Source of the DNA: Alphaproteobacteria bacterium
Lineage (GTDB): Bacteria; Pseudomonadota; Alphaproteobacteria; ATCC43930; CGMCC-115725
NCBI GenBank assembly: GCA_019240125.1
Contig: JAFAYW010000042.1
Location: forward strand, 1-64,000
Direction: 5' to 3'
DNA length: 64,000 nt
The notes under the pieces were generated by a model, which was given only the letters and a program-made list of their open reading frames with translations, had not been told where the DNA came from and ran no database searches. Positions 54,058 through 62,849 of this stretch are shown one piece after another; position 1 is the first letter of the stretch, and each line of letters begins with the position of its first letter. The translations under genes were made by a program, and so were the position numbers.

Positions 54058-55479
54058 CTAGAAGCGGATTTGCGGGCCTAGCAGGATGCTGTTGCTGGTA
54101 TAGGCGTAGAGCGACAGGTTGGATGACACGATGTCGCGCTGGAACTGCCCAACCAAATCAACATTATCCCACAGCTGGACAGCCTGGCTGACGCCAAACC
54201 GCCAGTGCCGATCGTATCGATCGCTCGTGCCAAATCCGGTCCTGCTGGTGTTGCAGCACGGGTCGGGCGACGCGTAATTGGCGTAGCTGCGGCTTCCGAA
54301 AAAGGTGGTCTCCATCGGGTATCGCGACAAGCCGATGGGATCGTTGTAGCGCAGCTTATAGGCCACTGATCCGGCGTAGCTCTTATTGGTGTAGTAGGCG
54401 AACTTGGTATCCTGATCGAGGAAGTCAAATTCCAGGTTGAGCTCGGAATAGAAGGGCTGCGACGTTATCGGCTTGCTGGCGAACAGCGAGAACAGCTTGT
54501 CGCTGCCATTGAGTCCGCTGGAAACCGGCCGATCGGGTGCGTCCTGGAAGATCTTGTTGCGGTATTCGAACACCGATTTGAGCCGCAGGTCATCCCAGAC
54601 CAGCGCGGTGCTCTCGCCGCCGACGCCAAAGGTATGGAAATACTGATTGCCGCCCAGGGATACGTCGTTGACGATCGCGTAGGGCTTCAATGTCGCGGTG
54701 TCGACCCCATTGAACGGTTTGTTGTAGTTGAACCGGGGCCCGGCGGTGATCTCGGCCAGACCGAGATCGAGGCGATTGACGGTCGCGCGGCCGTAATGGT
54801 TGGCAAAGCCGGTACCCAGCACCTCGATTGTGTCGCGGTCTTGATTGCCCAGATCGTATGTGTAGAGCGCCGACGCCGTCGCGAAGAAGTTTGAGCTCGG
54901 CAGCTTGACGAATTGGCTGTTCAGCAAGACGTCGCCGACCGGTGAGTGAACCAGCGGCGACCCCGGTGCGACGTTTGCGTCGGACTGATACTGGCCGCCG
55001 AAGAACAGATAGCCGGTCAACTGCTGCGGCGAGTTCAGATGATTGATCTGTGCCTCGTAGGTGTTAATCCGATCGGTCACGTCTTGTGGCGGATTGGCCG
55101 CGAGAGCCTTGTCGAAATACGTCCGCGCGATCTCGTATGACCCCATACGGAAATACAATGCGCCAAGTTCGAGGTCGACCCGGGGCAGGTTCGGGTTGAA
55201 TAGCAGCATGCGCTCCAGCGCCGATACCGCCGCTTCATTGTCGCCGAGCTTGGCTGACACATCGGCGTAGGCGAACGCGACATCGAGATTCCCCGGCTCC
55301 CGCAAGTTCTGCTGGAACAACGAATCCTTCTGTGCCTGCAACTGCGCCCGTTCACCAGCCGATAGCGACTGTGCGGACGCGCCGCCACCGCCAAAGACGC
55401 AGATGGCGAGCGCGGCAATCGCCAAATGCCGCCCCCAGCGAACGCCCCGCGACAAGTACCCAACAATAGAGCCCGACAA
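54058..55479 (-). CDS. TPR plus outer-membrane beta-barrel protein, Slam-like
   Basis: The 473-residue protein (TTG start after a G-rich ribosome site) has a signal peptide (RHLAIAALAICVFGGGGASAQ), then about three TPR units (GNLDVAFAYADVSAKLGDNEAAVSALERML, LPRVDLELGALYFRMGSYEIARTYFDKAL). From about residue 155 there are alternating beta strands, ending in an outer-membrane-type terminal phenylalanine (LLGPQIRF). This is the layout of Slam/DUF560 proteins, which move TbpB-like substrates across the outer membrane. The substrate candidate is the next gene downstream, 158 bp away. Sequence identity to Slam cannot be checked here. Confidence 0.72.
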   Translation of the reverse strand: MSGSIVGYLSRGVRWGRHLAIAALAICVFGGGGASAQSLSAGERAQLQAQKDSLFQQNLREPGNLDVAFAYADVSAKLGDNEAAVSALERMLLFNPNLPRVDLELGALYFRMGSYEIARTYFDKALAANPPQDVTDRINTYEAQINHLNSPQQLTGYLFFGGQYQSDANVAPGSPLVHSPVGDVLLNSQFVKLPSSNFFATASALYTYDLGNQDRDTIEVLGTGFANHYGRATVNRLDLGLAEITAGPRFNYNKPFNGVDTATLKPYAIVNDVSLGGNQYFHTFGVGGESTALVWDDLRLKSVFEYRNKIFQDAPDRPVSSGLNGSDKLFSLFASKPITSQPFYSELNLEFDFLDQDTKFAYYTNKSYAGSVAYKLRYNDPIGLSRYPMETTFFGSRSYANYASPDPCCNTSRTGFGTSDRYDRHWRFGVSQAVQLWDNVDLVGQFQRDIVSSNLSLYAYTSNSILLGPQIRF

Positions 55480-55900
55480 GTCGTCCCCCCAACCCCGGCG
55501 CTCACAAGCGCGTCGACGAAAGCGTAGCTAACCGGCGGTTGCTTAGCAACTTGCGTGGCTTTCGCGAAAGGCGCTCTATCTGGCCAGGCCGACATTAGGG
55601 CCGCACTGTTGCCGTTTTGCATAGCTGTGGTATGTCGGCTGCTCATTACGAGCGGCACGGGCTCGGCAGGATTAATTACAAAGCCCCCCTGATACCGAAT
55701 CGGGCGCTCGCGGGTGCGGCTCGCCCGGAAGCCCTAGGCGTCTGATGGGTTGGTGCAAATTGATAAGTTTCATCATTGAATCGCCGCAATTCCCGCAAAC
55801 GGAAGTCGCATTTCGCGTCGTTAATGCACATGTAGGGTTCATCCTTACAGGTTTGTCCCCCAAACCTCCGGCCCGGCCGGCACTCCCGGTCGGACACAAA
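55480..55900. other. Gene-poor intergenic region with palindromes
   Basis: No convincing gene is seen in this stretch. It contains an inverted repeat CTTTCGCGAAAG (55559-55570), GTTGC-TTA-GCAAC close by, and AGGTTTG-TCCCC-CAAACCT just before the terminator. The 55676-56098 minus-strand ORF contains four cysteines but runs antisense into ccmA and lacks a start near them. The upstream promoter of the Slam-like gene and an unrecognised plus-strand small RNA could be here. Confidence 0.4.
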
Positions 55901-55937
55901 GCGGCTCCGGAACTCCCCCTCCGGAGCCGCCTTTTTA
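55900..55937 (+). terminator. Strong intrinsic terminator without an annotated upstream gene
   Basis: An 11-bp perfect stem GCGGCTCCGGA/TCCGGAGCCGC (55901-55911 with 55920-55930) and an 8-base loop is followed on the plus strand by CTTTTTAT. The nearest plus-strand gene upstream is more than 6 kb away (49465), so it should end a transcript that I cannot identify, or shield ccmA from readthrough. Confidence 0.85.
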
Positions 55938-55955
55938 TACCTATTGTTCGCCGCC

Positions 55956-56645
55956 ATGAGCGTGAGTAACGAAACCGCGGCCGTCAGTGCGCTGCCGGGC
56001 GATCTGGTGGGTGAGGGACTCGCCTGCCGTCGCGGCGAGCGGCTTGTTCTGGCACGTCTCGATTTTCGATTAGCGGCGGGCGGCGCCCTGGTTCTCACCG
56101 GTCATAACGGCACTGGCAAATCCAGTCTGCTGCGGCTGCTCGCCACCCTGCTGCCACCGGCGGCGGGGCGATTGCTGTGGCACGGCGAGCCAGTTGCCGC
56201 CGATGTCACACGCTACCGGGGGGCGTTGCACTATCTCGGCCACCTCGATGCCGCGAAACCCGCGATGACCCCGCGTGAAACCCTGCACTTCTGGTGCACT
56301 CTGCACGGTGCGGCGCATCCCGCGATCGACATGGGGCTCATGACCTTCGGCCTCGATCGCGTCGCCGACTGGCCGTGCCGCTGGCTGTCGGCGGGACAGC
56401 GCCGTCGCCTTGCACTCGCGCGGCTGATTGCGGCGCCGGCGCCGATCTGGCTGCTTGACGAGCCGACTGCTGCGTTGGACAGGGATGGTGAGGCACGGCT
56501 GGTCGCGGCCATTGCCGCCCATCGCGCCGGCGGCGGCCGTGTCGCGCTGGCAACGCATCAGCCGATCGATGTGCCCCAGGCGCTTTCGATCAGCCTTGAT
56601 GATTACGCCGTGCAGCCCGACGATCCGCTTGCGATGCTGTGGTGA
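55956..56645 (+). CDS. ccmA: Heme exporter ATPase CcmA
   Basis: The 229-residue protein (ATG 55956, M5 of the track ORF) is the ATPase of cytochrome c maturation system I. It has Walker A GHNGTGKSSLLRLLATLLPP, the signature LSAGQRRRLALARL, Walker B IWLLDEPTAALDRDG and an ATHQP switch. With CcmB and CcmC it releases holo-CcmE. It heads ccmABCDE. Confidence 0.94.
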   Translation: MSVSNETAAVSALPGDLVGEGLACRRGERLVLARLDFRLAAGGALVLTGHNGTGKSSLLRLLATLLPPAAGRLLWHGEPVAADVTRYRGALHYLGHLDAAKPAMTPRETLHFWCTLHGAAHPAIDMGLMTFGLDRVADWPCRWLSAGQRRRLALARLIAAPAPIWLLDEPTAALDRDGEARLVAAIAAHRAGGGRVALATHQPIDVPQALSISLDDYAVQPDDPLAMLW

Positions 56646-56651
56646 CGCGCT

Positions 56652-57320
56652 GTGTTCGCGGCGTTTTTTGGGCTGTTCCGGCGCGACCTGCGGCTGGCAT
56701 TGCGTCAAGGCGGCGATGTCGGGCTGGTCCTCGGCTTCTTCATTCTTTCGGTATTGTTATATCCGTTCGGTGTCGGGCCGGAGCCGGAACTCCTGGGGCG
56801 CATCGCGGCCGGCATCATCTGGGTGGCGGCGCTGCTCGCCGCGGTGCTCAGTCTCGACCGGCTGTTCGCGATGGATCATGCCGATGGCGGGCTTGACCTG
56901 ATCGCGCTGTCTCCCTCCGCGCTGGAGATCGCGGTCCTTGCCAAGGTCGCGGCGCATTGGGTTGCAACCGGGCTGCCGCTCGTGGTGCTGAGCCCGGTCC
57001 TGGCGATCTTTGTCGATCTCGACCCGATCGCCATCCCGGTCCTGATGGCCGGACTGGCGATCGGCACGCCGGCGTTGAGCCTGCTCGGGGCGATTGCCGC
57101 CGCGTTGACGCTGGGGGCGCGGCGACCGGGCGTTCTGGTGTCCCTGCTGGTGTTGCCGCTCTTTCTACCGATATTGATCTTTGGCACCGGCGCGGTCGAA
57201 GCGGCGCTGACGGGCGCCGGCGTGCGGCCGCATCTGCTGCTGCTGGCGGCGGTGACTCTTGCGGCATTGCCCCTGGCCCCTCTGGCCACCGCCGCTGCCG
57301 TGCGGCAGGCGCTCGACTAG
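56652..57320 (+). CDS. ccmB: Heme exporter permease CcmB
   Basis: The 222-residue protein starts at GTG 7 bp after ccmA. It is nearly all membrane, with about six helices and the family patterns RDLRLALRQGGD near the start and RRPGVLVSLLVLPLFLPILIFGTGAVEAAL. It pairs with CcmA. Its job in moving haem is disputed; the CcmAB-CcmC complex is needed for release of the CcmE-haem adduct. Confidence 0.93.
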   Translation: MFAAFFGLFRRDLRLALRQGGDVGLVLGFFILSVLLYPFGVGPEPELLGRIAAGIIWVAALLAAVLSLDRLFAMDHADGGLDLIALSPSALEIAVLAKVAAHWVATGLPLVVLSPVLAIFVDLDPIAIPVLMAGLAIGTPALSLLGAIAAALTLGARRPGVLVSLLVLPLFLPILIFGTGAVEAALTGAGVRPHLLLLAAVTLAALPLAPLATAAAVRQALD

Positions 57321-57424
57321 TGGCGCCAAGGCACGATTGTTTCGGCTGCGACGCCACCTCGCGCTGACGCCGGCGCGGTACTAGGTTAAACTGCGGCAGT
57401 TGTTCTGGAGATCGCAGCAGGCCG

Positions 57425-58207
57425 ATGCTCTCTCGTTTAGCCAATCCAGCGCGTTTCATGCGCGTGAGCGGCGCAGTGCTGCCATGGCTCGGTCTGATCA
57501 CCGGCATTGTATTGCCGGCAGGGCTGGCCTGGGCGTTGGTAATTGCCCCGCCCGACTATCAGCAGGGCGAGAGCGTTCGCATCATGTTCATCCATGTGCC
57601 GTCGGCCTGGATGGCATCCTCGGTCTATCTTTTTATTGCGGTGGCCAGCGCGGTGGCCCTGGTCTGGCGCCATCCGCTGGCGGAAGTCGCCGCGCAGGCG
57701 GCGGCTCCGGTAGGGGCCGCGTTCACGCTTGTCTGTCTCGCAACCGGTTCCTTATGGGGCCGGCCCATGTGGGGCGCCTGGTGGGTCTGGGACGCGCGCC
57801 TCACCTCGGTCCTGGTGCTGTTCTTTCTCTATCTCGGTTATATCGCGCTGGTGAACGGGTTTGACGATGCCAATCGCGGTGCCAAGGCCGGCTCGCTGCT
57901 GGCGCTTGTAGGGGTGGTCAATCTTCCGATTATCAAATTCTCGGTCGATTGGTGGAATACGCTGCACCAGCCCGCGAGCATCGTCCGGCTTGGCGGTCCG
58001 ACAATCGACAAGTCGCTGTTGCTGCCGCTGTTAGTCATGATTATCGGGTTCATGCTGTTGTTCGGCTGGCTGCTGCTGTTGCGCATGCGGACCGCGCTCA
58101 ACGAGCGCAAACTGCGCGCACTGCGGCTGCACGGCCTGGCGGTGTCGGCGCCGGCGGCTCGCGGTGGCGGGGTTGCCGAGCCGGCGGGCGTCGCGGTCCG
58201 GCAGTGA
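57425..58207 (+). CDS. ccmC: Heme-handling protein CcmC
   Basis: The 260-residue membrane protein has the WWD haem-handling signature WGAWWVWDARLTSVLVLFFLYLGY, and the two flanking haem-ligand histidines appear in IMFIHVPSAWM and STLHQPAS-like WNTLHQPAS. It attaches haem to CcmE. It lies 104 bp after ccmB, longer than the other gaps in the operon. Confidence 0.94.
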   Translation: MLSRLANPARFMRVSGAVLPWLGLITGIVLPAGLAWALVIAPPDYQQGESVRIMFIHVPSAWMASSVYLFIAVASAVALVWRHPLAEVAAQAAAPVGAAFTLVCLATGSLWGRPMWGAWWVWDARLTSVLVLFFLYLGYIALVNGFDDANRGAKAGSLLALVGVVNLPIIKFSVDWWNTLHQPASIVRLGGPTIDKSLLLPLLVMIIGFMLLFGWLLLLRMRTALNERKLRALRLHGLAVSAPAARGGGVAEPAGVAVRQ

Positions 58208-58220
58208 TGGTGCGGTCGTG

Positions 58221-58394
58221 ATGCAGATGCTTTCCGCCTGGTTGGCGATGGGCGGATACGCCGTCTATGTCTGGCCGGCTTACGGTATTGCGGCCGTGGT
58301 GCTCGGGGGTGTCATGGTCAGTTCGTGGCAACGCCATCGCGAGAGTGTGCGCACCCTGGCGCGGCTGCAGCGCCAGTTCGGAAGCCGCGAATGA
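58221..58394 (+). CDS. ccmD: Heme exporter protein CcmD
   Basis: The 57-residue protein (MQMLSAWLAMGGYAVYVWPAYG) has the CcmD pattern: one membrane helix with conserved GGYAxYVWPAY and a basic C-terminus. It stabilises CcmE in the CcmABCDE complex. The track ORF starts upstream at 58164, but ATG 58221 is the family start. Its stop overlaps the ccmE start (ATGA). Confidence 0.9.
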   Translation: MQMLSAWLAMGGYAVYVWPAYGIAAVVLGGVMVSSWQRHRESVRTLARLQRQFGSRE

Positions 58395-58879
58395 CCCGGA
58401 AACGGCGGCGGCTGCTGGCGCTGGTGATCGGGTTGGGTCTGTTGGGTGGTGCCACCGCGATGGTGCTCGCGGCCTTCAATGACAATCTTGTCTTCTTCTA
58501 CGGCCCGAGTGAATTGGCGGCGAAGGGAGTACCTGCCGGGCGTCGCATCCGCATTGGTGGTCTGGTCGAGGATCACAGCCTGGAGCGGCAGGCCAGCGGC
58601 CACGCGATTGCCTTCCGAGTCACCGACGGTCAGCACGAGATCCCGGTCGTTTATGACGGTGTCCTGCCCGATCTGTTTCGCGAGGGACAGGGTGTGGTGG
58701 CCGAGGGCCACATGCAGGCCGATGGCGTATTCGCCGCCAGCAGCGTCCTGGCCAAGCACGACGAGAAATACATGCCGCCGGAAGTCGCCGACGCGCTGAA
58801 GAAGGCCGGCCGCTGGCAGGAGGGCAGTGCCACGGCCGCGGCGCCAGCCAAGCCGCTCCCCGCGGCTGTCCGCCAGTAG
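58391..58879 (+). CDS. ccmE: Heme chaperone CcmE
   Basis: The 162-residue protein is anchored by one N-terminal helix (LLALVIGLGLLGGATAMVLAAF). The OB-fold follows, with LAAKGVPAGRRIRIGGLV and GVLPDLFREGQGVVAEG. The haem-attachment His123 and Tyr127 are in AKHDEKYMPP (HxxxY). The C-terminal tail is alanine/proline-rich. ccmF, ccmG and ccmH do not follow; the next gene is a convergent GNAT enzyme. Confidence 0.95.
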   Translation: MTRKRRRLLALVIGLGLLGGATAMVLAAFNDNLVFFYGPSELAAKGVPAGRRIRIGGLVEDHSLERQASGHAIAFRVTDGQHEIPVVYDGVLPDLFREGQGVVAEGHMQADGVFAASSVLAKHDEKYMPPEVADALKKAGRWQEGSATAAAPAKPLPAAVRQ

Positions 58880-58931
58880 CCCGCTCATCCCCGAGGTCCT
58901 GCCGCCGCTACAGCGGGATCACAGCGTCCCG

Positions 58932-59486
58932 TCAGGTCTCGGGGGTATCCTTGGCGCGCGCGGTCGTCTCGAGGAAGCGCGGGAGATCGCGCCAAGCATA
59001 GCCCGTCGCCTCGACCTGCGAGCCGCCCACGGGAAATTTCTTGCGGCGTACTTCCTGACCGCCGAGGCGTTGATAAAAGTAGCGGTTCGGGTTGTCACGC
59101 AGGACCCATATGATCGCTGAGCCGCAGCCCTGATCGACCAGCCGCTCAAACAGCGACAGCAATAATTGCCGCCCGATACCCAGATTCTGCCAATCCTGCC
59201 CGATATAGAGGGTGAAGACCTCGCCGGCGAACTCGGCTCGATCGCGGCTGCGACCGCAGCTGCCAAAGCCGATGACGGTACCCTGCGCATCCGTCGCAAC
59301 ACGCACGTCGCGCGGTTCGCGCTCGATCACCGTCGCCCAGCCAAGCTCGCGGCGCGGCGCCGACAGGGCGACGAGAAACGAGTTGGTCAGAATGCCCGCA
59401 TAGGTCGCGCGCCAGGTATCGACATCAAGCCGGGCGATGCGGGCAGCGTCACCGGGTCGCGCGACGCGGACGTGGAATTCCTCCAT
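58932..59486 (-). CDS. GNAT family N-acetyltransferase
   Basis: From ATG 59486 the 184-residue protein reads MEEFHVRVARPGDAARIARLDVDTWRATYAGI, a common opening in GNATs of the ribosomal or amino-acid type. The acetyl-CoA loop is in LYIGQDWQNLGIGRQLLLSL and the C-terminal NPNRYFYQRLGGQEV. The substrate is unknown. It is divergent from the IalB-like gene with 103 bp between. Confidence 0.86.
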   Translation of the reverse strand: MEEFHVRVARPGDAARIARLDVDTWRATYAGILTNSFLVALSAPRRELGWATVIEREPRDVRVATDAQGTVIGFGSCGRSRDRAEFAGEVFTLYIGQDWQNLGIGRQLLLSLFERLVDQGCGSAIIWVLRDNPNRYFYQRLGGQEVRRKKFPVGGSQVEATGYAWRDLPRFLETTARAKDTPET

Positions 59487-59589
59487 CGGCTTATTGTGCG
59501 CCTTTTTTGTCGCGAAGGGGAGAGTGGCGTGTCGAGACGCGGCGGCGGGCGCCGTGGTGCTGAGGCCGCCGTCCTTGTATGATGCGACG

Positions 59590-60342
59590 ATGAGCAGAAT
59601 CGTTCGTACCGCTATGCTTACCGTGATGTTGGTCCCGTTCGCGGCCGGCGTGGTCGCGGCCGCCTCGCATCCGCGCCGCACGCCAGAGGCAGCGGCACCG
59701 GCCCGCACCATCGCGCCCGGTACCGAGGCGCTCGGGCGTGCCGATTCGTGGGCTGCCTATGCCTCGCAGGACAGTACCGGGCGGGTGTGCTACGTCGTCG
59801 GGCAGCCCCAGAAGAGCGAGCCCGGCGGGTTCGCGCGGAAAAGCCCCACGGCGATGGTGACGCATCGTCCGGCGGAAAAGATCACCAACGTGGTCAGCTT
59901 TGTCGAAGGCTATGGGCTCAAGGAGGGCAGCGAGGTCGCGCTCGACCTCGGCGGCACCACCAGGTTTCAGCTGTTCACCAAGGATGACAGCGCCTGGGCC
60001 CGTACCTCGGATATGGACAAGACGATCGTCGCGGCGATGCTGAAAAGCCGGCAGGCCGTGGTCAAGGGCACTCCGGCGCGCGGCCCGGCGACCACCGACA
60101 TCTACAATCTCAGCGGTTTTGCCAAGGCGCTGGCGCTGATCGATAAAGCATGCGGTGTGGCGCGCGCCGGCGAGCCCGCACTGGCGACCGCTGCGCCGCC
60201 GACTGCCCCAAACCCTGCCCCGGCGGCGACAGCACCCGCGGTCAGTGCGCCGAGCGTCGCCAAGGCGAAGGCGCATAAGCGGATTCATCACGCGCGCCAT
60301 AAGGCCAAAAAACAGACGGCGGCGCAGGCCTCTCATCCGTGA
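59590..60342 (+). CDS. Invasion associated locus B (IalB)-like secreted protein
   Basis: The ATG at 59590 begins a signal peptide ([19 protein letters not shown]). The middle, [57 protein letters not shown] and [14 protein letters not shown], matches the IalB domain first described in Bartonella, which is periplasmic and has no established enzymatic role. The C-terminal ~55 residues are Ala/Pro/Lys-rich with a basic tail. The last bases overlap a possible rlmN start. Confidence 0.85.
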   Translation: MSRIVRTAMLTVMLVPFAAGVVAAASHPRRTPEAAAPARTIAPGTEALGRADSWAAYASQDSTGRVCYVVGQPQKSEPGGFARKSPTAMVTHRPAEKITNVVSFVEGYGLKEGSEVALDLGGTTRFQLFTKDDSAWARTSDMDKTIVAAMLKSRQAVVKGTPARGPATTDIYNLSGFAKALALIDKACGVARAGEPALATAAPPTAPNPAPAATAPAVSAPSVAKAKAHKRIHHARHKAKKQTAAQASHP

Positions 60343-60365
60343 GCCCCGTTCCCCATATAGCGGCG

Positions 60366-61493
60366 ATGCCCCTCGATATTGCCGAAACCGCCAACTCGTC
60401 GATCGCCGAACCCACCAACCTGGTCGGCCTCGGGCGTGACGAGCTGAAGGCGGAAATGTCGGCGTTTGGCGCCGAATCGTTCCGGGCACGCCAGTTGTGG
60501 CACTGGATCTACCATCGCGGCGTCACCGATTTCGCCGTGATGACCAATCTGGCAAAGGGGTTTCGCGAGCGGCTGGCAGCGCAGTACGCGTTGCGGCGAC
60601 CGGAAATCTCACGGGCGCAGGTGTCCCGCGATGGCACCCGCAAATGGCTGCTGCGCTTTGCTGACGCGCAGGAGGCCGAGACCGTTCACATCCCGGAATC
60701 CGATCGTGGCACACTATGCGTTTCGTCACAGGTCGGCTGCACGCTGACCTGCACGTTCTGCCATACCGGCACGCAACGTCTGGTGCGCAATCTCGGTGCG
60801 GGCGAGATCGTCGCCCAGATCATGGTGGCGCGCGACGCGCTCGGCGAATGGCCGTCGCCGCACGAAGACAGGCAGCTCACCAACATCGTCCTGATGGGGA
60901 TGGGTGAGCCGCTCTACAACTATGACAATGTCGCCGCCGCGATGAAGATCGTCATGGACCCCGAGGGGCTGGCGATCTCGAAACGAAAAATAACGCTGTC
61001 GACCGCGGGCGTGGTGCCGATGATCGCGCGTTGCGGCGCGGAACTCGGCGTCAATCTTGCGATTTCGCTGCATGCGGTGACTGACGAGTTGCGCACCGAG
61101 CTGGTGCCGCTCAACAGGAAATACCCCATCGCCGACTTGCTTGAAGCCTGCCGCACCTATCCCGGGTCGAGCAACGCCCGCCGCATCACCTTCGAGTATG
61201 TGATGTTGAAGGGTATCAACGACAGTCCGGCCGAGGCCCGTGAACTGGTTCGGCTGCTTAAGGGCATTCCGGCCAAGGTCAACCTGATCCCGTTCAATCC
61301 CTGGCCCGGCGCCCCGTATGAATGCTCGACCGACGCGGCGATCGCGGCGTTTTCCGATGTCGTGTTCAACGCGGGTTACTCGGCGCCGGTGCGAACCCCG
61401 CGCGGCCGTGACATCTCGGCAGCCTGCGGCCAGCTCAAATCGGACAGCATCCGCGCCCGCCGCACCGTTACCGCGCCGGCACCGGCGGCCTGA
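60366..61493 (+). CDS. rlmN: 23S rRNA A2503/tRNA A37 C2-methyltransferase, radical SAM
   Basis: The 375-residue enzyme has the CxxxCxxC radical-SAM motif [35 protein letters not shown] and [16 protein letters not shown]. The C-terminal AACGQL holds the second catalytic cysteine. The start could be ATG 60366 or GTG 60339, which overlaps the upstream stop codon; neither has a clear ribosome site. It improves ribosome accuracy. No Cfr-type resistance features were seen. Confidence 0.95.
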   Translation: MPLDIAETANSSIAEPTNLVGLGRDELKAEMSAFGAESFRARQLWHWIYHRGVTDFAVMTNLAKGFRERLAAQYALRRPEISRAQVSRDGTRKWLLRFADAQEAETVHIPESDRGTLCVSSQVGCTLTCTFCHTGTQRLVRNLGAGEIVAQIMVARDALGEWPSPHEDRQLTNIVLMGMGEPLYNYDNVAAAMKIVMDPEGLAISKRKITLSTAGVVPMIARCGAELGVNLAISLHAVTDELRTELVPLNRKYPIADLLEACRTYPGSSNARRITFEYVMLKGINDSPAEARELVRLLKGIPAKVNLIPFNPWPGAPYECSTDAAIAAFSDVVFNAGYSAPVRTPRGRDISAACGQLKSDSIRARRTVTAPAPAA

Positions 61494-61520
61494 GCCAGCC
61501 TCCTCCGCCCCGCGCCTGCC

Positions 61521-62363
61521 TTGTCTCTGCCTCGGCGCCGCGTTCTCGTGACGATCGCCGTTCTTGTCCTTGGAGTGCCGTTGGCCGCCTATCTGGGCAT
61601 CCTCGGTTACATCTATTTCAACCAACGCAGTCTGCTTTACGTGCCGGACACGGCGCGGCCGACTCTCGGCGATCTGGCCTCGCTCGGGATCCGCGAGGTG
61701 CCGCTATCGACGCGAGACGGGTTGCTTTTGCTCGCGTGGTTTCGCGCCCCGGCGCCGGGCCAGCCGGTGCTCGTGTACTTCCACGGCAATGGCGGTAGCC
61801 TAGGAAACCGCCGCAATCGGACGCGCCGTTTCGGGCAGGCCGGGCTTGGGCTGTTGATGGTCGAATACCGCGGGTACGGCGGCAATCCAGGATCGCCGAC
61901 TGAAGCCGGCATTTATCTCGACGCCGAAGCCGCACTCAATTTCCTGGGTAAACTGGGGTTTGGGCCCAACCGCCTGATCCTCTATGGCGAGTCCCTTGGC
62001 ACAGGTGTCGCTGTCCACGTGGCAGCCCAATGGACGGTGCGCGGGGTGATCCTGGAGTCGCCCTATACCAGCGTCGCCGCGGCGGCCCAATACCATTATC
62101 CGTACATTCCCGCCGCGCTGCTTGTCTGGGATCGCTTTGACTCGCTGGCCGCGATCGCTGCCGTCAAGTCGCCGCTGCTGGTACTATCGGGGGATCGCGA
62201 TACGATCGTTCCGCCGCGTTTGTCGCGTGCCTTGTTCGCCGCGGCGAACCAGCCAAAGCAGCTCTTCAGCGCCCCCGACGCCGGTCATCTCGATCTCGAC
62301 GATTACGGCGCGCAGGATGCCGTGCTCGCCTTTATCGAGCGGCATGCCGGCACAAGCGATTAG
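61521..62363 (+). CDS. Alpha/beta hydrolase, BEM46/ABHD13 type
   Basis: The 280-residue protein has one N-terminal membrane segment (ILVLGVPLAAYLGILGYIYF) and a hydrolase domain: PVLVYFHGNGGSLGNR (oxyanion), RLILYGESLGTGVAVHVAAQ (nucleophile serine), VLSGDRDTIVPP (aspartate) and DAGHLDLDDYG (histidine). It is probably an inner-membrane or periplasmic esterase or palmitoyl thioesterase-like enzyme. TTG 61521 or GTG 61548 may be the start. Confidence 0.86.
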   Translation: MSLPRRRVLVTIAVLVLGVPLAAYLGILGYIYFNQRSLLYVPDTARPTLGDLASLGIREVPLSTRDGLLLLAWFRAPAPGQPVLVYFHGNGGSLGNRRNRTRRFGQAGLGLLMVEYRGYGGNPGSPTEAGIYLDAEAALNFLGKLGFGPNRLILYGESLGTGVAVHVAAQWTVRGVILESPYTSVAAAAQYHYPYIPAALLVWDRFDSLAAIAAVKSPLLVLSGDRDTIVPPRLSRALFAAANQPKQLFSAPDAGHLDLDDYGAQDAVLAFIERHAGTSD

Positions 62364-62388
62364 CGCAACCGCGCCGGTACCGGCTCTC

Positions 62389-62766
62389 CTAGCGACGTTG
62401 CCACGTCATCTGATAGCTGCAGTTCAGCACCAGCACCCCGACGACGCGACCCTGAGCATCGATCTGCCCCTCGAAATGGCCCCCCGGCGAACGCATCACA
62501 AGTGCCCCTTGCGGGCTGACGGTTCCTTCCAACGGGTATTGCTGCGACCCGGCATGTGCGACACCGCCGGAGATGGTCAGGGGCGCGGGCACCGCATCGG
62601 GTTCGCAGCTCCGGGTACGTCCGGTGGACATCGCACCGCCGGCCAGCTGGCGCGATACGCCCTGGTAAACGCCGTCAAACGGCGAGCGCATCTGGGCCTG
62701 TACCTGCACGGCGCCGCTCGCGCTGAGCGCGACAACGCAGCCGGCAAACCATGATGACAGCTTCAT
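62389..62766 (-). CDS. Small secreted protein, unknown function
   Basis: The 125-residue product has a signal peptide (KLSSWFAGCVVALSASGAVQVQAQ) and no lipobox. The mature ~100 residues are beta-rich, with FDGVYQGVSRQL, GTVSPQGALVMRSPGGHFEGQIDAQG and a final NCSYQMTWQRR; two cysteines could form a disulphide. A GGGGAGG site precedes the ATG. It resembles short alphaproteobacterial secreted proteins without a named domain. It is divergent from argG with an 83-bp gap. Confidence 0.65.
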   Translation of the reverse strand: MKLSSWFAGCVVALSASGAVQVQAQMRSPFDGVYQGVSRQLAGGAMSTGRTRSCEPDAVPAPLTISGGVAHAGSQQYPLEGTVSPQGALVMRSPGGHFEGQIDAQGRVVGVLVLNCSYQMTWQRR

Positions 62767-62849
62767 GTGCGTAACCTCCCCAATGTGCTAGTTCAAAGCC
62801 GGAGCGATTGTGAGTCTCCGATCGGGCGCAAAGTTTAAAGGGCTGGCGT

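Noticed and set aside
55740-55900. tmRNA, 4.5S or 6S RNA upstream of the orphan terminator
   Set aside because: No tag ORF ending in ALAA/VAA, no 4.5S GGUGCUG-type core and no extended 6S pairing could be found, so the RNA is left unnamed.
55676-56098. Minus-strand ORF with several cysteines (ECRPGRR, TCKDEPYMCIND)
   Set aside because: It runs antisense to the start of ccmA and lacks a start or ribosome site near the cysteine part. A remnant is possible but not supported.
9805-62025. Other CACGTG hexamers, for example near 9810, 15468, 36955 and 62016
   Set aside because: Only the hexamer matches; the TTTC/GAAA arms needed for parS are missing.
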